Numbered from the stretch's first letter, positions 33,387-43,051 are shown. The stretch: 64,000 bases of DNA from Winogradskyella sp. UBA3174 (GCF_002364335.1 NZ_DEXW01000025.1:118030-182029), one strand, 5' to 3'. Numbers and translations: made by a program. Notes: generated from the sequence alone by a model not told the origin.

Positions 33387-34281
33387 GTTGTACGAGTTTT
33401 TTAATTCTATTAAAATCTTCTTCAGAATGAAACGGAATTGTAATCTTACCACTGCCATTCTTGGCGATTTTAACATCTATTCTATGTCCAAAATAATCTG
33501 AAAATTCTTTAATCCCTTTTTTGATATGTTTAGGAACTTCATGTGTTATGATTTTTTCGTCAGTTGAATTGGTGTTAGAACCTAAATTCTTAACAAGTTC
33601 TTCCGTAGCTCTTACAGATAGTTTGTTGCTAATTACCTCTTCATAAACACCCAATTGGTTAATTTGACTTTCAATATTAACCATCGCTCTTCCGTGTCCC
33701 ATGCTTATAAAGCCATCTCGCATTCCGGTTTGTATAATAGGATCGAGTTTTAAAAGCCGTAAATAATTGGCAATAGTAGATCGTTTTTTACCAACACGTT
33801 CGCTCATTTGCTCTTGTGTAAGGTTAATTTCATCAATTAAACGTTGGTAGGATAATGCAATCTCAATAGGATCTAAGTCTTGACGTTGAATATTTTCAAC
33901 CAATGCCATTTCTAACGATTCTTGGTCGTTAGCGATTCGTATATAAGCTGGTATCGCTTCTAGTCCAATTAATTTTGAAGCCCTAAAACGACGTTCACCA
34001 GAGACAAGTTGGTATTTATTAAATGCTAATTTTCTAACTGTAATAGGTTGTATAACTCCAAGTTCCCTTATAGATGATGCTAATTCTCTTAACGATTCTT
34101 CGTTAAAATTAGTTCTTGGCTGAAAAGGGTTAACCTCAATACTTTCTAAATCGAGTTCAACAATATTACCAACAACTTTATCTGCGTTTTTATCTTCTGC
34201 CGAATTAATATCGTTAGCAGGATCTTTCAATAAAGCTGAAAGCCCACGTCCCAACGCTTGTTTTTTTGTTGCCTTTGCCAT
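33376..34281 (-). CDS. parB: Chromosome partitioning protein ParB
   Basis: The 301-residue protein has an N-terminal ParA-contact stretch (ALGRGLSALLKD) and the CTPase motif GERRFRASKLIG. A helix-turn-helix follows (LTQEQMSERVGKKRSTIANY) and then a C-terminal dimer domain. ParB slides on DNA from parS sites as a CTP-dependent clamp. The start shares one base with the parA stop. No perfect parS-like 16-mer was seen in the window. Confidence 0.96.
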   Translation of the reverse strand: MAKATKKQALGRGLSALLKDPANDINSAEDKNADKVVGNIVELDLESIEVNPFQPRTNFNEESLRELASSIRELGVIQPITVRKLAFNKYQLVSGERRFRASKLIGLEAIPAYIRIANDQESLEMALVENIQRQDLDPIEIALSYQRLIDEINLTQEQMSERVGKKRSTIANYLRLLKLDPIIQTGMRDGFISMGHGRAMVNIESQINQLGVYEEVISNKLSVRATEELVKNLGSNTNSTDEKIITHEVPKHIKKGIKEFSDYFGHRIDVKIAKNGSGKITIPFHSEEDFNRIKKLVQRAK

Positions 34282-35048
34282 TATAATTCATTCTTTTTTA
34301 TGAGCTCTTTGGCTAAACTCAAATAATTAACAGCACCTTTACTACTTACATCATAGTTTATAATACTTTCCCCATAACTAGGGGCTTCACCTAAACGTAC
34401 GTTTCGTTGAATAATGGTGTCAAAAACCATATCACTAAAGTGTTTTTGCACTTCTTCTACCACTTGGTTAGATAGTCTTAATCTCGAATCGAACATCGTT
34501 AGCAGTAAGCCTTCAATGTCTAACGCTGAATTATGTATTTTTTGTACACTTTTAATAGTATTTAACAGTTTTCCTAAACCTTCAAGTGCAAAATATTCGC
34601 ATTGAATAGGTATAATTACCGAATTGGCTGCAGTTAAAGCGTTTAAAGTTAATAGGCCTAAAGAAGGCGCACAATCAATTATAATATAATCGTATTCAGA
34701 TTTAAGTTCTGCTATGGCTTTCTTAAGCATGTACTCACGATCTTCTTTGTCTACGAGTTCTATTTCGATAGCAACAAGATCTATGTGTGCAGGTATTATA
34801 TCTACATTTGGTGCATTAGAAGATACTATGGCATCTTTAGCAGGCTTAGTATGCTCTAATACCTGGTATGAGCCGATTTCAACAGCATCAATATCAATAC
34901 CTAAACCCGAGCTGGCATTGGCTTGAGGATCAGCGTCTATAAGTAGGACTTTCTTCTCTAGGGCACCTAAAGAAGCAGCTAAATTTATAGAGGTTGTCGT
35001 TTTACCAACACCTCCCTTTTGATTAGCAATTGCAATGATTTTACCCAT
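34281..35048 (-). CDS. parA: Chromosome partitioning ATPase ParA/Soj
   Basis: The 255-residue protein has the deviant Walker A KGGVGKTTTSINLA (residues 10-23), Walker B-type YIIIDCAPSLGLL, and no N-terminal helix-turn-helix, so it is the chromosomal Soj type. It forms nucleoid gradients that move ParB complexes. It heads the seven-gene minus-strand run. A 124-base spacer to the SDR gene holds an imperfect -7 box (TAAATTTA on the minus strand). Confidence 0.96.
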   Translation of the reverse strand: MGKIIAIANQKGGVGKTTTSINLAASLGALEKKVLLIDADPQANASSGLGIDIDAVEIGSYQVLEHTKPAKDAIVSSNAPNVDIIPAHIDLVAIEIELVDKEDREYMLKKAIAELKSEYDYIIIDCAPSLGLLTLNALTAANSVIIPIQCEYFALEGLGKLLNTIKSVQKIHNSALDIEGLLLTMFDSRLRLSNQVVEEVQKHFSDMVFDTIIQRNVRLGEAPSYGESIINYDVSSKGAVNYLSLAKELIKKNEL

Positions 35049-35172
35049 TAAATGATTTGGTTTTTCTAAGGTCTAAATTTACGATTATTTGTGAGTTTAG
35101 AAAACTGAAGTTGTTAACATTGATTAAACTAAAAATACCTAATTGATACAAAACTAAAGCAAATAATAAAAA

Positions 35173-36054
35173 CTATTTATTCTTTTTAGCTCTAATCATT
35201 TTCTCTAAATCATCCCATTGATTTTCGGTAACTTCAGATAGCATATTAAATTCACCTGCACCTTTTAGCCATTCACCACCATCTAAGGTTACAACTTCAC
35301 CATTCATATAAGCAGAAAAATCAGAAACTAAATATGCTGCTAAATTTGCTAATTCTTGATGTTCTCCAACACGGTTTAAGGGCACTTTTTTAGCCATATC
35401 AAATTTTTCTTGAAGGTCACCAGGCATTAATCGATCCCAAGCACCTTTAGTTGGAAATGGACCTGGAGCAATAGCGTTAAAACGCATGCCGTATTTTGCC
35501 CATTCTACAGCTAAACTTCGCGTCATGGCTAACACACCAGCTTTAGCTGCAGCACTTGGTACAACGTAGCCAGAACCTGTCCAAGAATAGGTGGTTACAA
35601 TATTTAATACGCTCGTATTAGTTTGTTTGGTGTCTATCCAATGTTTTCCGAAAGCTAGAATACAGTTTTTAGTACCTTTTAAGACGATATCAATAATCAC
35701 ATCAAAAGCTCTTGGTGATAAACGTTCTGTTGGTGAAATAAAATTTCCAGCTGCGTTATTTAATAAAACATCAACTTTACCGAATTTCTTTATAACAGCT
35801 TCATGCATAGCTTCTACTTCATGAAATTCTCTCACATCACATTGTATTGGTAAGCACATGCCACCAGTCTCAGCTTCTAATTCTAAAGCTGTATCTTTTA
35901 GTTTTTCTAAATCACGAGATGTAATAGCTACATTAGCACCAAGTTCTAAGAAATATCTAGTCATGGCTTTACCTAAACCACTTCCTCCACCTGTTACTAC
36001 AATTGTTTTTCCTTTTAAGGCGCAGTCTCTTAGCATTTTGTTTGTGTGGTTCAT
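35173..36054 (-). CDS. SDR family oxidoreductase, 2,4-dienoyl-CoA reductase-like
   Basis: The 293-residue protein has the SDR cofactor motif VVTGGGSGLGKAM and FISPTERLSPRAFD, a hallmark of 2,4-dienoyl-CoA reductases. The usual YxxxK catalytic pair is SAAAK here, i.e. Ser replaces the Tyr, as in DECR-type enzymes, which use a different Tyr. It would reduce polyunsaturated acyl-CoA during beta-oxidation with NADPH. It lies 98 bases downstream of the methylmalonyl-CoA mutase large subunit, linking it to acyl-CoA catabolism. Confidence 0.88.
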   Translation of the reverse strand: MNHTNKMLRDCALKGKTIVVTGGGSGLGKAMTRYFLELGANVAITSRDLEKLKDTALELEAETGGMCLPIQCDVREFHEVEAMHEAVIKKFGKVDVLLNNAAGNFISPTERLSPRAFDVIIDIVLKGTKNCILAFGKHWIDTKQTNTSVLNIVTTYSWTGSGYVVPSAAAKAGVLAMTRSLAVEWAKYGMRFNAIAPGPFPTKGAWDRLMPGDLQEKFDMAKKVPLNRVGEHQELANLAAYLVSDFSAYMNGEVVTLDGGEWLKGAGEFNMLSEVTENQWDDLEKMIRAKKNK

Positions 36055-36152
36055 GGTAATTTATTTAAGTAGTTTAATAATGTTTTATGAAACTTAGATG
36101 CTTAAGAAGCGCTTTTAAAATATAATACTGATAGCGTTTACCGCATCAAATT

Positions 36153-38276
36153 TTAATCAATCAGTATTTCCAAAATCTTTATAGCAGCCTCACTAATTTT
36201 AGTACCAGGTCCAAATACAGCAACTGCCCCAGCATCAAATAAATATTGATAATCTTGTTTAGGGATCACTCCACCAACAATTACCATAATGTCATCTCTG
36301 CCATAAGCTTTTAATTCTTCAATAACTTGTGGTACTAAGGTCTTATGACCTGCAGCCAATGACGATACTCCAAGAATATGCACATCATTTTCAACAGCTT
36401 GTTTCGCAGCTTCTTTTGGTGTTTGAAATAATGGGCCAATATCTACATCAAAACCAACATCTGCATAACCTGTAGCGACTACTTTAGCACCTCTGTCGTG
36501 ACCATCTTGTCCCATTTTGGCAATCATAATACGCGGCCTGCGACCATCTTGCTCTGCAAATTGGTCTGCAAGTTCTCTTGCTTTTTGAAAACTCTTATCG
36601 TCTTTAATTTCTTTACTATACACTCCTGAAAATGATTTTATTTGTGCTTTGTGTCTACCAAATTCAACTTCTAACGCATCACTTATCTCTCCTAAGGTTG
36701 CTCGTTTTCTTGCAGCATCTAATGCTAAAGCTAATAAATTTCCTTTACTTGTTTTAGCTGCTTCTGTTAATTTTAAAAGGGAAGCATTAACAGCATTAGT
36801 ATCTCGACTTGCTTTAATTTGTTCTAAGCGTTCAATTTGTTGGATTCGTACAGTCTGATTGTCAACTTCGAGTGTAGTGATAGGATCTTCTTCATCTAAA
36901 ACATATTTGTTAACACCAACGATAATATCTTGATTAGAGTCTATACGTGCTTGCTTTCTGGCTGCAGCTTCTTCAATTCTTAATTTAGGGATTCCTGCTT
37001 CAATGGCTTTTGTCATTCCGCCTAATTCCTCAACTTCCTGTATGAGTCCCCATGCTTTTTGAGAAATATCATGTGTCAATTTCTCAACATAATAACTTCC
37101 TGCCCAAGGGTCTACAGTTTTTGTGATGTTTGTTTCTTCTTGTAAATAGATTTGGGTGTTTCTTGCTATACGAGCCGAAAAGTCAGTTGGTAGAGCAATG
37201 GCTTCATCTAATGCATTGGTGTGTAAACTTTGTGTGCCACCAAAAGCTGCAGCAGACGCTTCTATGCATGTTCTGGCAACATTATTAAAAGGGTCTTGCT
37301 CTGTTAAACTCCAACCAGAGGTTTGGCAGTGGGTTCTCAATGCCAATGATTTTTGATTTTTAGGATTAAATTGCTTTACTAATTTTGCCCAAAGCATACG
37401 TGCTGCTCGCATTTTGGCAATTTCCATAAAGTGATTCATTCCAATAGCCCAAAAGAAAGATAGGCGAGGAGCAAAGGTGTCTATATCCATGCCAGCATCT
37501 AAACCTTTACGTATATATTCTAAACCATCAGCTAAGGTGTAAGCCAATTCTATATCGCAAGTTGCACCTGCTTCTTGCATATGATAGCCAGAAATACTAA
37601 TACTATTGAATTTAGGCATATGCTTACTCGTATATTGAAAAATATCAGATATAATTTTCATTGAAGGTGTGGGTGGATAGATGTAGGTGTTACGTACCAT
37701 AAACTCTTTAAGGATATCATTTTGAATGGTTCCAGCGAGTTGTTCTGGTTTTACTCCTTGTTCTTCTGCAGCAACAATATAGAATGCCATAATTGGTAAT
37801 ACGGCACCATTCATAGTCATTGATACTGACATCTTATCTAGTGGAATCTGGTCAAAAAGTATTTTCATATCCTCAACCGAGTCAATAGCAACACCTGCTT
37901 TACCAACATCACCAACCACACGCTCGTGATCTGAATCATAGCCTCTATGTGTAGCTAAATCGAATGCAACAGATAACCCTTTCTGACCTGCATCTAAATT
38001 ACGTCTGTAAAATGCATTGCTTTCTTCCGCAGTTGAAAAACCTGCATATTGTCTAATCGTCCAAGGTCGTCTTACATACATTGTAGAGTAAGGTCCACGA
38101 AGGTTAGGAGCAATACCTGCAACAAAGTTGAGATGCTCTAAATCTTTAATATCCTCTTTAGAATATGTTGACTTTACGTTTATATCCTCAGCGGTTAAGA
38201 AGTCTTTTTCTCCTTGGTACTTCGCGTTTCGCGCTTTGTGCTTTAATGTTATATGTTGAAATTTTTTTCTACTCAT
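36153..38276 (-). CDS. scpA: Methylmalonyl-CoA mutase, large (cobalamin-binding) subunit
   Basis: The 707-residue protein has the TIM-barrel substrate part (ARTCIEASAAAFGGTQSLHT, EETNITKTVDPWAGSYY) and a complete C-terminal B12 domain. Asp591, His593 and Gly596 in GQDGHDRGAK bind the cobalamin, followed by the GVSSLAAGH segment. It interconverts succinyl-CoA and methylmalonyl-CoA in propionate metabolism. Its start overlaps the stop of the upstream lipoprotein gene by one base. The cofactor must be imported or made elsewhere. Confidence 0.96.
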   Translation of the reverse strand: MSRKKFQHITLKHKARNAKYQGEKDFLTAEDINVKSTYSKEDIKDLEHLNFVAGIAPNLRGPYSTMYVRRPWTIRQYAGFSTAEESNAFYRRNLDAGQKGLSVAFDLATHRGYDSDHERVVGDVGKAGVAIDSVEDMKILFDQIPLDKMSVSMTMNGAVLPIMAFYIVAAEEQGVKPEQLAGTIQNDILKEFMVRNTYIYPPTPSMKIISDIFQYTSKHMPKFNSISISGYHMQEAGATCDIELAYTLADGLEYIRKGLDAGMDIDTFAPRLSFFWAIGMNHFMEIAKMRAARMLWAKLVKQFNPKNQKSLALRTHCQTSGWSLTEQDPFNNVARTCIEASAAAFGGTQSLHTNALDEAIALPTDFSARIARNTQIYLQEETNITKTVDPWAGSYYVEKLTHDISQKAWGLIQEVEELGGMTKAIEAGIPKLRIEEAAARKQARIDSNQDIIVGVNKYVLDEEDPITTLEVDNQTVRIQQIERLEQIKASRDTNAVNASLLKLTEAAKTSKGNLLALALDAARKRATLGEISDALEVEFGRHKAQIKSFSGVYSKEIKDDKSFQKARELADQFAEQDGRRPRIMIAKMGQDGHDRGAKVVATGYADVGFDVDIGPLFQTPKEAAKQAVENDVHILGVSSLAAGHKTLVPQVIEELKAYGRDDIMVIVGGVIPKQDYQYLFDAGAVAVFGPGTKISEAAIKILEILID

Positions 38277-38920
38277 TACAGTATCATTTTTTCTAAAAAT
38301 TGATCAAAACTGGCTTCAAATGGTGCCATAAGGTTAATTAGGACAGTTTTATTATTTGAAGAAATATAATAGGGATGTTTAAAACCTTGCTTTTGCTTTT
38401 TGGTTTCCGTTATTTTGAAGATGGCTTTGAATATTTGTGTATTGCCATTATCGTTATGTTTAGCAGTAATTTTTTTATATTCTAAATCCGTTTGTAGAGC
38501 TAATTGTTCTTGGCTTTGTCTAACGATACCCAAAATAAATTTAGCATCTTGTCTCGTTATGGGTAGGTAAGGAATTGTATTAAGTGTGTTAGTCGCATTT
38601 GTAGTTTTATCGAAATAGATGTAATGATTATCTTCTAATTCTCTCATGTACTTTAGACGAGTTCGTTCAATTTTCATGTCTTTATTGTGAACAACTATAG
38701 AATCTAAAACTCTTAAATATTCTATCATAGAATATCTTTTAAATGTTGTCGGTAAAAATAATTTTATGCCATCATCGCCAAGAAAATGTGTTTCACCATC
38801 AACCTTATTAATGTCCGTTATTTGTGTCCAATCTGTAATTTCATTGGCAACATCTAGGCAAGAGATGAGACTTAGTAAAAAAACAATCAAAACAACTACT
38901 ATAGGCTTTCTCAATACCAT
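38276..38920 (-). CDS. Putative lipoprotein between the two mutase subunit genes
   Basis: The 214-residue protein starts with a lipoprotein-like signal (VVVLIVFLLSLISCLDVAN, lipobox LISC). It has a beta-rich body with a short helix (FLPTTFKRYSMIEYLRVLDS) and no known motif. It sits between scpA and mutA, one base overlapping scpA and 3 bases from mutA, so it is certainly co-translated. An exported protein between two cytosolic enzyme subunits is odd. A link to cobalamin or propionate uptake is possible but not shown. Confidence 0.75.
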   Translation of the reverse strand: MVLRKPIVVVLIVFLLSLISCLDVANEITDWTQITDINKVDGETHFLGDDGIKLFLPTTFKRYSMIEYLRVLDSIVVHNKDMKIERTRLKYMRELEDNHYIYFDKTTNATNTLNTIPYLPITRQDAKFILGIVRQSQEQLALQTDLEYKKITAKHNDNGNTQIFKAIFKITETKKQKQGFKHPYYISSNNKTVLINLMAPFEASFDQFLEKMIL

Positions 38921-38923
38921 GCA

Positions 38924-40306
38924 TTATTCTTTATTTAACCTATTGATTTCCAAATTTTCAGCTAATCTTTTCTCTAGTATGGGTTCAATTATGGTTTTGC
39001 GCTTTTCAATTTTCATAAAAGGACTTATTTCTAAGTCATTTTTCATTCTATCTGCTAAATTTGGGTGTTTATTTGTGCCTAATAAGATTAGTTTTTCAGC
39101 ATCAAAATCTGCTTGTTCTTTGGCAGCACTTTCTTTAATTTTTCTTTGAATTGTTCCTTCTTTAAGCTGCTGTAAAAAGCCTCCATTAGCTTCAATATCT
39201 TTGAATAATTCTAAGGCTTTTACTGAGAGTTGCTCTGTTATATTTTCAATATAATAAGATCCATTTGCAGGATTATTTACTTTATCAAAATAGCTTTCAT
39301 GTTTTAATACGAGTAGTTGATTTCTTGATATACGATCTCCAAATTCATTCTGATTATGATACAAAACATCATAAGGTAAATTGCAAATTGTGTTTGCGCC
39401 ACCAAGAACTGCACTCATACATTCTGTGGTTGTACGTAACATATTTACATTATAATCGTAAATGGTTTTATTGCGTTTGCTAGGTATTGCGATTATTCGA
39501 CATTCTTTATTAACTCCGTATTCTGAAGCTAGCGTTGTCCATAAATTCTGTAATGCTTTTAATTTGGCGATTTCAAAAAAGTAGTTTGAGCCTATTGCCA
39601 CGTTGAATGTTATTTTTAGTACCTGCTTTGCTTCGCTTGCAATGCTGTTGTCAAAATTATTTAAATACTCATTCGCATGTGCTAAAGAGTAGGCAAGCTG
39701 CTGTATCATCGTTGCACCAGCATTTTGATATAACGACAGATCAACACTAAATTGATTTGTAGATTTAACAATAGCTTCAAACTTCTGGTGATCTTCTTTT
39801 AGGTTTGTAAACCAATTACCTGTTCTGGCTAGGTTTCCTATAATGTCTGTTTGAAAGCAGCTATGAGATTGCATGGGTTTGCTTGCAATGACTGTATTTA
39901 TTTTTTTAACAAAACCTTCCGAAAGGAAATTACATTTAATTGCGATAGGTATTAATTCTATATCAATATTTTGAAATAAATCTTCAATAGAAATAGTTTC
40001 AGAATGAATAGTAAAAAGAATACTTTCAGCACCACGATTAATAGCGTCTAAAGCTTTTAAATTAGCATCTTTAGCGCCTAAAACATTAATGGCTTGGCAA
40101 ATTTTCCAATCTGTGGCTTTATTATTTGAAGTTTCTGGTAAAGTTTTAAGTTCATCAGCATGGTAAAAAGGTTTTACATCAATACCTTCATTGTTTCTCC
40201 AAATAAGCGTCTCATTGTAATCTGCACCTTTCAAATCTACTTGAATCTTTTGTTTCCAGGCTTTTGAAGACACCTCTTCGAACTCGTTAAATAAGGTTTT
40301 ACTCAT
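38924..40306 (-). CDS. mutA: Methylmalonyl-CoA mutase, small subunit, lacking the B12 domain
   Basis: The 460-residue protein carries only the TIM-barrel part (TIQRKIKESAAKEQADFDAE near the end; ECMSAVLGGANTICNLPYD). The proteobacterial and actinobacterial small subunits have about 620 residues, with a degenerate B12 domain; here that domain is absent. It forms the heterodimer with the scpA product and does not bind cobalamin. It overlaps the FtsB/DivIC gene by 8 bases. Confidence 0.93.
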   Translation of the reverse strand: MSKTLFNEFEEVSSKAWKQKIQVDLKGADYNETLIWRNNEGIDVKPFYHADELKTLPETSNNKATDWKICQAINVLGAKDANLKALDAINRGAESILFTIHSETISIEDLFQNIDIELIPIAIKCNFLSEGFVKKINTVIASKPMQSHSCFQTDIIGNLARTGNWFTNLKEDHQKFEAIVKSTNQFSVDLSLYQNAGATMIQQLAYSLAHANEYLNNFDNSIASEAKQVLKITFNVAIGSNYFFEIAKLKALQNLWTTLASEYGVNKECRIIAIPSKRNKTIYDYNVNMLRTTTECMSAVLGGANTICNLPYDVLYHNQNEFGDRISRNQLLVLKHESYFDKVNNPANGSYYIENITEQLSVKALELFKDIEANGGFLQQLKEGTIQRKIKESAAKEQADFDAEKLILLGTNKHPNLADRMKNDLEISPFMKIEKRKTIIEPILEKRLAENLEINRLNKE

Positions 40307-40625
40307 CTTGCTTTTGTTTTGCGATACTGTCTTCGTATTCTATAATAAATATCTCTTCGTCTTGTTTTTTCATATAGTAGGTTTCCCTTGCTGTGCGTTC
40401 AATACCTTCTTCTGTGCTTAATGCTTTTATGGCTTTATTATCTTTTGCCATTTCATTTCTGTAATGCTCTTTTTGGTATTCTAATTCATCAATATCCGAA
40501 TTTAATTCGTGATGAAACAACCAAGAATGTGCATCAAAGAAAAGCATCCAAACCAGAAAGACAACAAGAACCAACAGGTAAATGTTTTTAAAAGGTTTTA
40601 GATATTTAGATTTTAAGTTTATCAT
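40299..40625 (-). CDS. FtsB/DivIC family septum-formation protein
   Basis: The 108-residue bitopic protein has a cytoplasmic basic start, one helix (IYLLVLVVFLVWMLFFD), then a coiled coil (LNSDIDELEYQKEHYRNEMA) and the short motif YYMKKQDEEIFIIEY at the end. It organises the FtsL-FtsQ complex at division sites. It shares a base with udk upstream, a common linkage in flavobacteria. Confidence 0.88.
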   Translation of the reverse strand: MINLKSKYLKPFKNIYLLVLVVFLVWMLFFDAHSWLFHHELNSDIDELEYQKEHYRNEMAKDNKAIKALSTEEGIERTARETYYMKKQDEEIFIIEYEDSIAKQKQDE

Positions 40626-41230
40626 TATAAACGTTCGTTGATTATAGTCTTAACGATATCTACAGCAACCGTGTTGTATTTATTATTCGGAATTATAATA
40701 TCGGCATATTCTTTCATAGGCTCGATAAATTGTTGATGCATTGGTTTTAGTGTTGTTTGGTATCTGCTTAATACTTCATTTATATCGCGACCACGCTCTG
40801 TAATATCTCGCTTTAAACGACGGATTAAGCGTTCGTCGGAATCTGCATGGACAAATATTTTAATATCAAACAAATCTCTGATTTCTGCATGAGACAGAAT
40901 TAAAATCCCCTCAACAATCATAACTTTTCTTGGTTTTGTAATGATGATATCTCCAGTTCGGTTATGTTTTACAAATGAATAAACGGGTTGGTTTATGGAT
41001 TTGCTTTCTTTTAGGTCTTTAAGGTGTTGTTCTAATAATTCAAAATCAATAGAACGCGGATGATCAAAGTTAATTTTTACGCGTTCTTCGTAGCTGAGAT
41101 GAGACGTGTCTTTGTAGTAAGAATCTTGAGAAATTACACCAACTTCACCTTCTGGTAATTCATTAATAATGGTATTAACTACGGTTGTTTTTCCGCAACC
41201 TGTGCCACCTGCAATTCCTATAATAAGCAT
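40625..41230 (-). CDS. udk: Uridine kinase
   Basis: The 201-residue protein begins with Walker A GIAGGTGCGKTT (residues 5-16) and has the substrate helix QDSYYKDTSHLSYEERVKIN, then NFDHPRSIDFELL and RLIRRLKRDITERGRD. It phosphorylates uridine and cytidine in pyrimidine salvage. It heads the minus-strand udk/divIC/mutA run, with 60 bases to the cytochrome c gene stop. Confidence 0.96.
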   Translation of the reverse strand: MLIIGIAGGTGCGKTTVVNTIINELPEGEVGVISQDSYYKDTSHLSYEERVKINFDHPRSIDFELLEQHLKDLKESKSINQPVYSFVKHNRTGDIIITKPRKVMIVEGILILSHAEIRDLFDIKIFVHADSDERLIRRLKRDITERGRDINEVLSRYQTTLKPMHQQFIEPMKEYADIIIPNNKYNTVAVDIVKTIINERL

Positions 41231-41290
41231 TTTTTGATTTTGATTTAGTTCTGAATCTACAAATTTAATTATTTAAGTAGTAAAGCCGGT

Positions 41291-41737
41291 CTACAGTTTA
41301 GAAACTTTCTCTGATGTTACAAAATTATCAATTTTATTTCCCCAACTGTTATTAATATAATTCATTACATCTGCAACCTCTTTATCCGATAGACCTAAAG
41401 AAGCCATAACACTATTATAGGTTAAGTCGTTAACAACTATTTTTCCAGACATACCATTTTTAACAGCTTTAATACTTTCTACTTGATTTTTTCTTAAATA
41501 ATCTGAATCTGCTAAAGGTGGAAATGCTCTTGGTACTCCTTTTCCGTTTGGCATATGGCAGCTGATACAAAAGTTATTGTAAATAGACTTTCCTTCAGTA
41601 ATACTCGCTTTTAGTTTTGGATCCGTTTTAGTCTCTGACTCATTCTTCGAACTATAATTCGCTTTATTTTTAGTCTCGTTAGAATTACAAGACGTTATCA
41701 GAAGTAAAAGGGCAATACATTTTATTAGTCTCATCAT
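41291..41737 (-). CDS. Cytochrome c class I lipoprotein
   Basis: The 148-residue protein has lipobox ITSC (Cys17), a linker rich in Ser, Lys and Glu, then a c-type haem motif CISCH (Cys57, Cys60, His61) and GKGVPRAFPPLADSDYL. A distal Met lies in VMASLG or NGMSGK. It probably takes electrons in the periplasm from the sugar dehydrogenase whose stop overlaps its start by 4 bases. The partner assignment is inferred from gene order. Confidence 0.9.
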   Translation of the reverse strand: MMRLIKCIALLLLITSCNSNETKNKANYSSKNESETKTDPKLKASITEGKSIYNNFCISCHMPNGKGVPRAFPPLADSDYLRKNQVESIKAVKNGMSGKIVVNDLTYNSVMASLGLSDKEVADVMNYINNSWGNKIDNFVTSEKVSKL

Positions 41738-42834
41738 TTCCTTATCAATTTTATAATTCCTAGATTTTCAATTCCTACGTAAATATAACCATCTGGACCC
41801 TGTTCTATGCATCTAACCCTGCCTAACCCATTTAGCAAACGCTCTTCTTTAATTACTTTATTGTTTTTGAGTGAGCACATGTCTAAATATTGGAACTTTA
41901 ACGAACCAACTAACAGATTACCATTCCAATCTCCATATTTATTACTGTCAATAAATGCCATGCCACTTGGTGCAATTGATGGATTCCAATAGTGAAGTGG
42001 TTCTTCCATGCCTTCTTTTTCTGTGATATCTGTAAATTTAGTGCCAATATAATTTACACCATAACTAATTACTGGCCAACCGTAGTTTTTACCTGCTTTT
42101 ATAATATTGATTTCATCTCCACCTTTTGGACCATGCTCATGTGTCCAGATTTCCTTTGTTTTAGGATGTAGTGTCATACCTTGAGGATTCCTATGTCCAT
42201 AGGAGTATATCGCTTTTTTTGCTTTTGGAGAATCAACAAATGGATTATCTGAAGGTATAGAGCCGTCAGCATTGAGACGATAAACTTTACCACAATCTTT
42301 AGTAATATCTTGAGGGTTGATATCCCGTTCTCCACGCTCTCCAATTGTAAAAAACAAATAACCTTCTCTATCAAAAACTAAACGTGAGCCAAAATGCTGT
42401 CCTTTTTTGGTATTTGGTGTTGCTTTGTACAATACTTCTAAATCAGTAATACGACTTCCTTTTAATTTTGCTCTAGCAATAGCTGTATTTCCTCCATCAC
42501 CTTCACCTTCTGAGGATGCGTAAGAGAAATAAAACCAACCATTTTCTTTATAGTTTGGATGAAGTATAATATCTAATAATCCACCTTGGCCACGTAAATA
42601 TATATCTGGTAATCCTGTAATCTTAGTTTTCTTACCATTTTTAAAATGAATAAGTTCACCAGATTTTTCAGTTATTAGCATGGAGCCATCTGGAAGAAAA
42701 GTAAATCCCCAAGGAATATTTAAATCAGAGACTACGATTTTATAGCTATTATCCTTATTTGTAGGGTTCTTATCTTGAGCGCATGTTAGGATACATATGA
42801 GTATTAAACATAGAAATGTAAGACGTAATTTCAT
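41734..42834 (-). CDS. PQQ-dependent sugar dehydrogenase (GSDH-like beta propeller)
   Basis: The ATG at 42834 (MKLRLTFLCLILICILTCAQ) yields 366 residues with a lipoprotein-type signal, lipobox LTCA. A longer frame would extend through the tRNA-Pro gene antisense and is not credible. The body shows soluble glucose dehydrogenase motifs (NIPWGFTFLPDGSMLITE, ILHPNYKENGWFYFSY, GGDEINIIKAGKNYGWP). Such enzymes oxidise aldoses in the periplasm with PQQ. It is coupled by overlap with the cytochrome c gene. No PQQ synthesis genes are in view. Confidence 0.9.
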   Translation of the reverse strand: MKLRLTFLCLILICILTCAQDKNPTNKDNSYKIVVSDLNIPWGFTFLPDGSMLITEKSGELIHFKNGKKTKITGLPDIYLRGQGGLLDIILHPNYKENGWFYFSYASSEGEGDGGNTAIARAKLKGSRITDLEVLYKATPNTKKGQHFGSRLVFDREGYLFFTIGERGERDINPQDITKDCGKVYRLNADGSIPSDNPFVDSPKAKKAIYSYGHRNPQGMTLHPKTKEIWTHEHGPKGGDEINIIKAGKNYGWPVISYGVNYIGTKFTDITEKEGMEEPLHYWNPSIAPSGMAFIDSNKYGDWNGNLLVGSLKFQYLDMCSLKNNKVIKEERLLNGLGRVRCIEQGPDGYIYVGIENLGIIKLIRK

Positions 42835-42904
42835 ACTTAAATTAATAAATAAAAGTTTAGATTTTAAAGTTATAGAATTGTTATTAGATAAAGAAGAAAA
42901 ACTA

Positions 42905-42912
42905 TATATTTG
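42905..42912 (+). promoter_or_regulatory. -7 promoter box of the tRNA-Pro gene
   Basis: TATATTTG matches TAnnTTTG exactly, 27 bases ahead of the mature tRNA. A TTG at 42878-42880 is 24 bases further upstream, longer than the usual spacing. Confidence 0.5.
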
Positions 42913-42938
42913 CAGTCCGAAATCGGTAAACCAAAATT

Positions 42939-43016
42939 CGGGGTGTAGCGTAGCCCGGTTATCGCGCCACGTTTGGGACGTGGAGGCCGCAGGTTCGAAT
43001 CCTGCCACCCCGACCA
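42939..43016 (+). tRNA. tRNA-Pro (anticodon UGG)
   Basis: CGGGGTG pairs with CACCCCG as acceptor stem. The anticodon stem is CCACG / CGTGG around the loop TTTGGGA, so the anticodon is TGG (proline). The T arm GGTTCGAATCC is canonical. The discriminator is A and the CCA end is encoded (43014-43016). It is followed within five bases by a strong terminator. Confidence 0.96.
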
Positions 43017-43020
43017 CAAT

Positions 43021-43051
43021 AAAAAAGCTCAGCATATGCTGAGCTTTTTTT
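43021..43051 (+). terminator. Rho-independent terminator after tRNA-Pro
   Basis: AAGCTCAGCA / TGCTGAGCTT, with only TA between the arms, forms a nearly perfect stem with an A run before and a T run after, so it can act in both directions. Confidence 0.85.

Noticed and set aside
33376..35048. parS site near parAB
   Set aside because: No TGTTTCACGTGAAACA-like 16-mer was found by eye in the window; a tolerant computed scan could still find one.
42835..43035. N-terminal extension of the sugar dehydrogenase frame
   Set aside because: It is the antisense translation of the tRNA-Pro gene; the lipoprotein signal at 42834 is the credible start.
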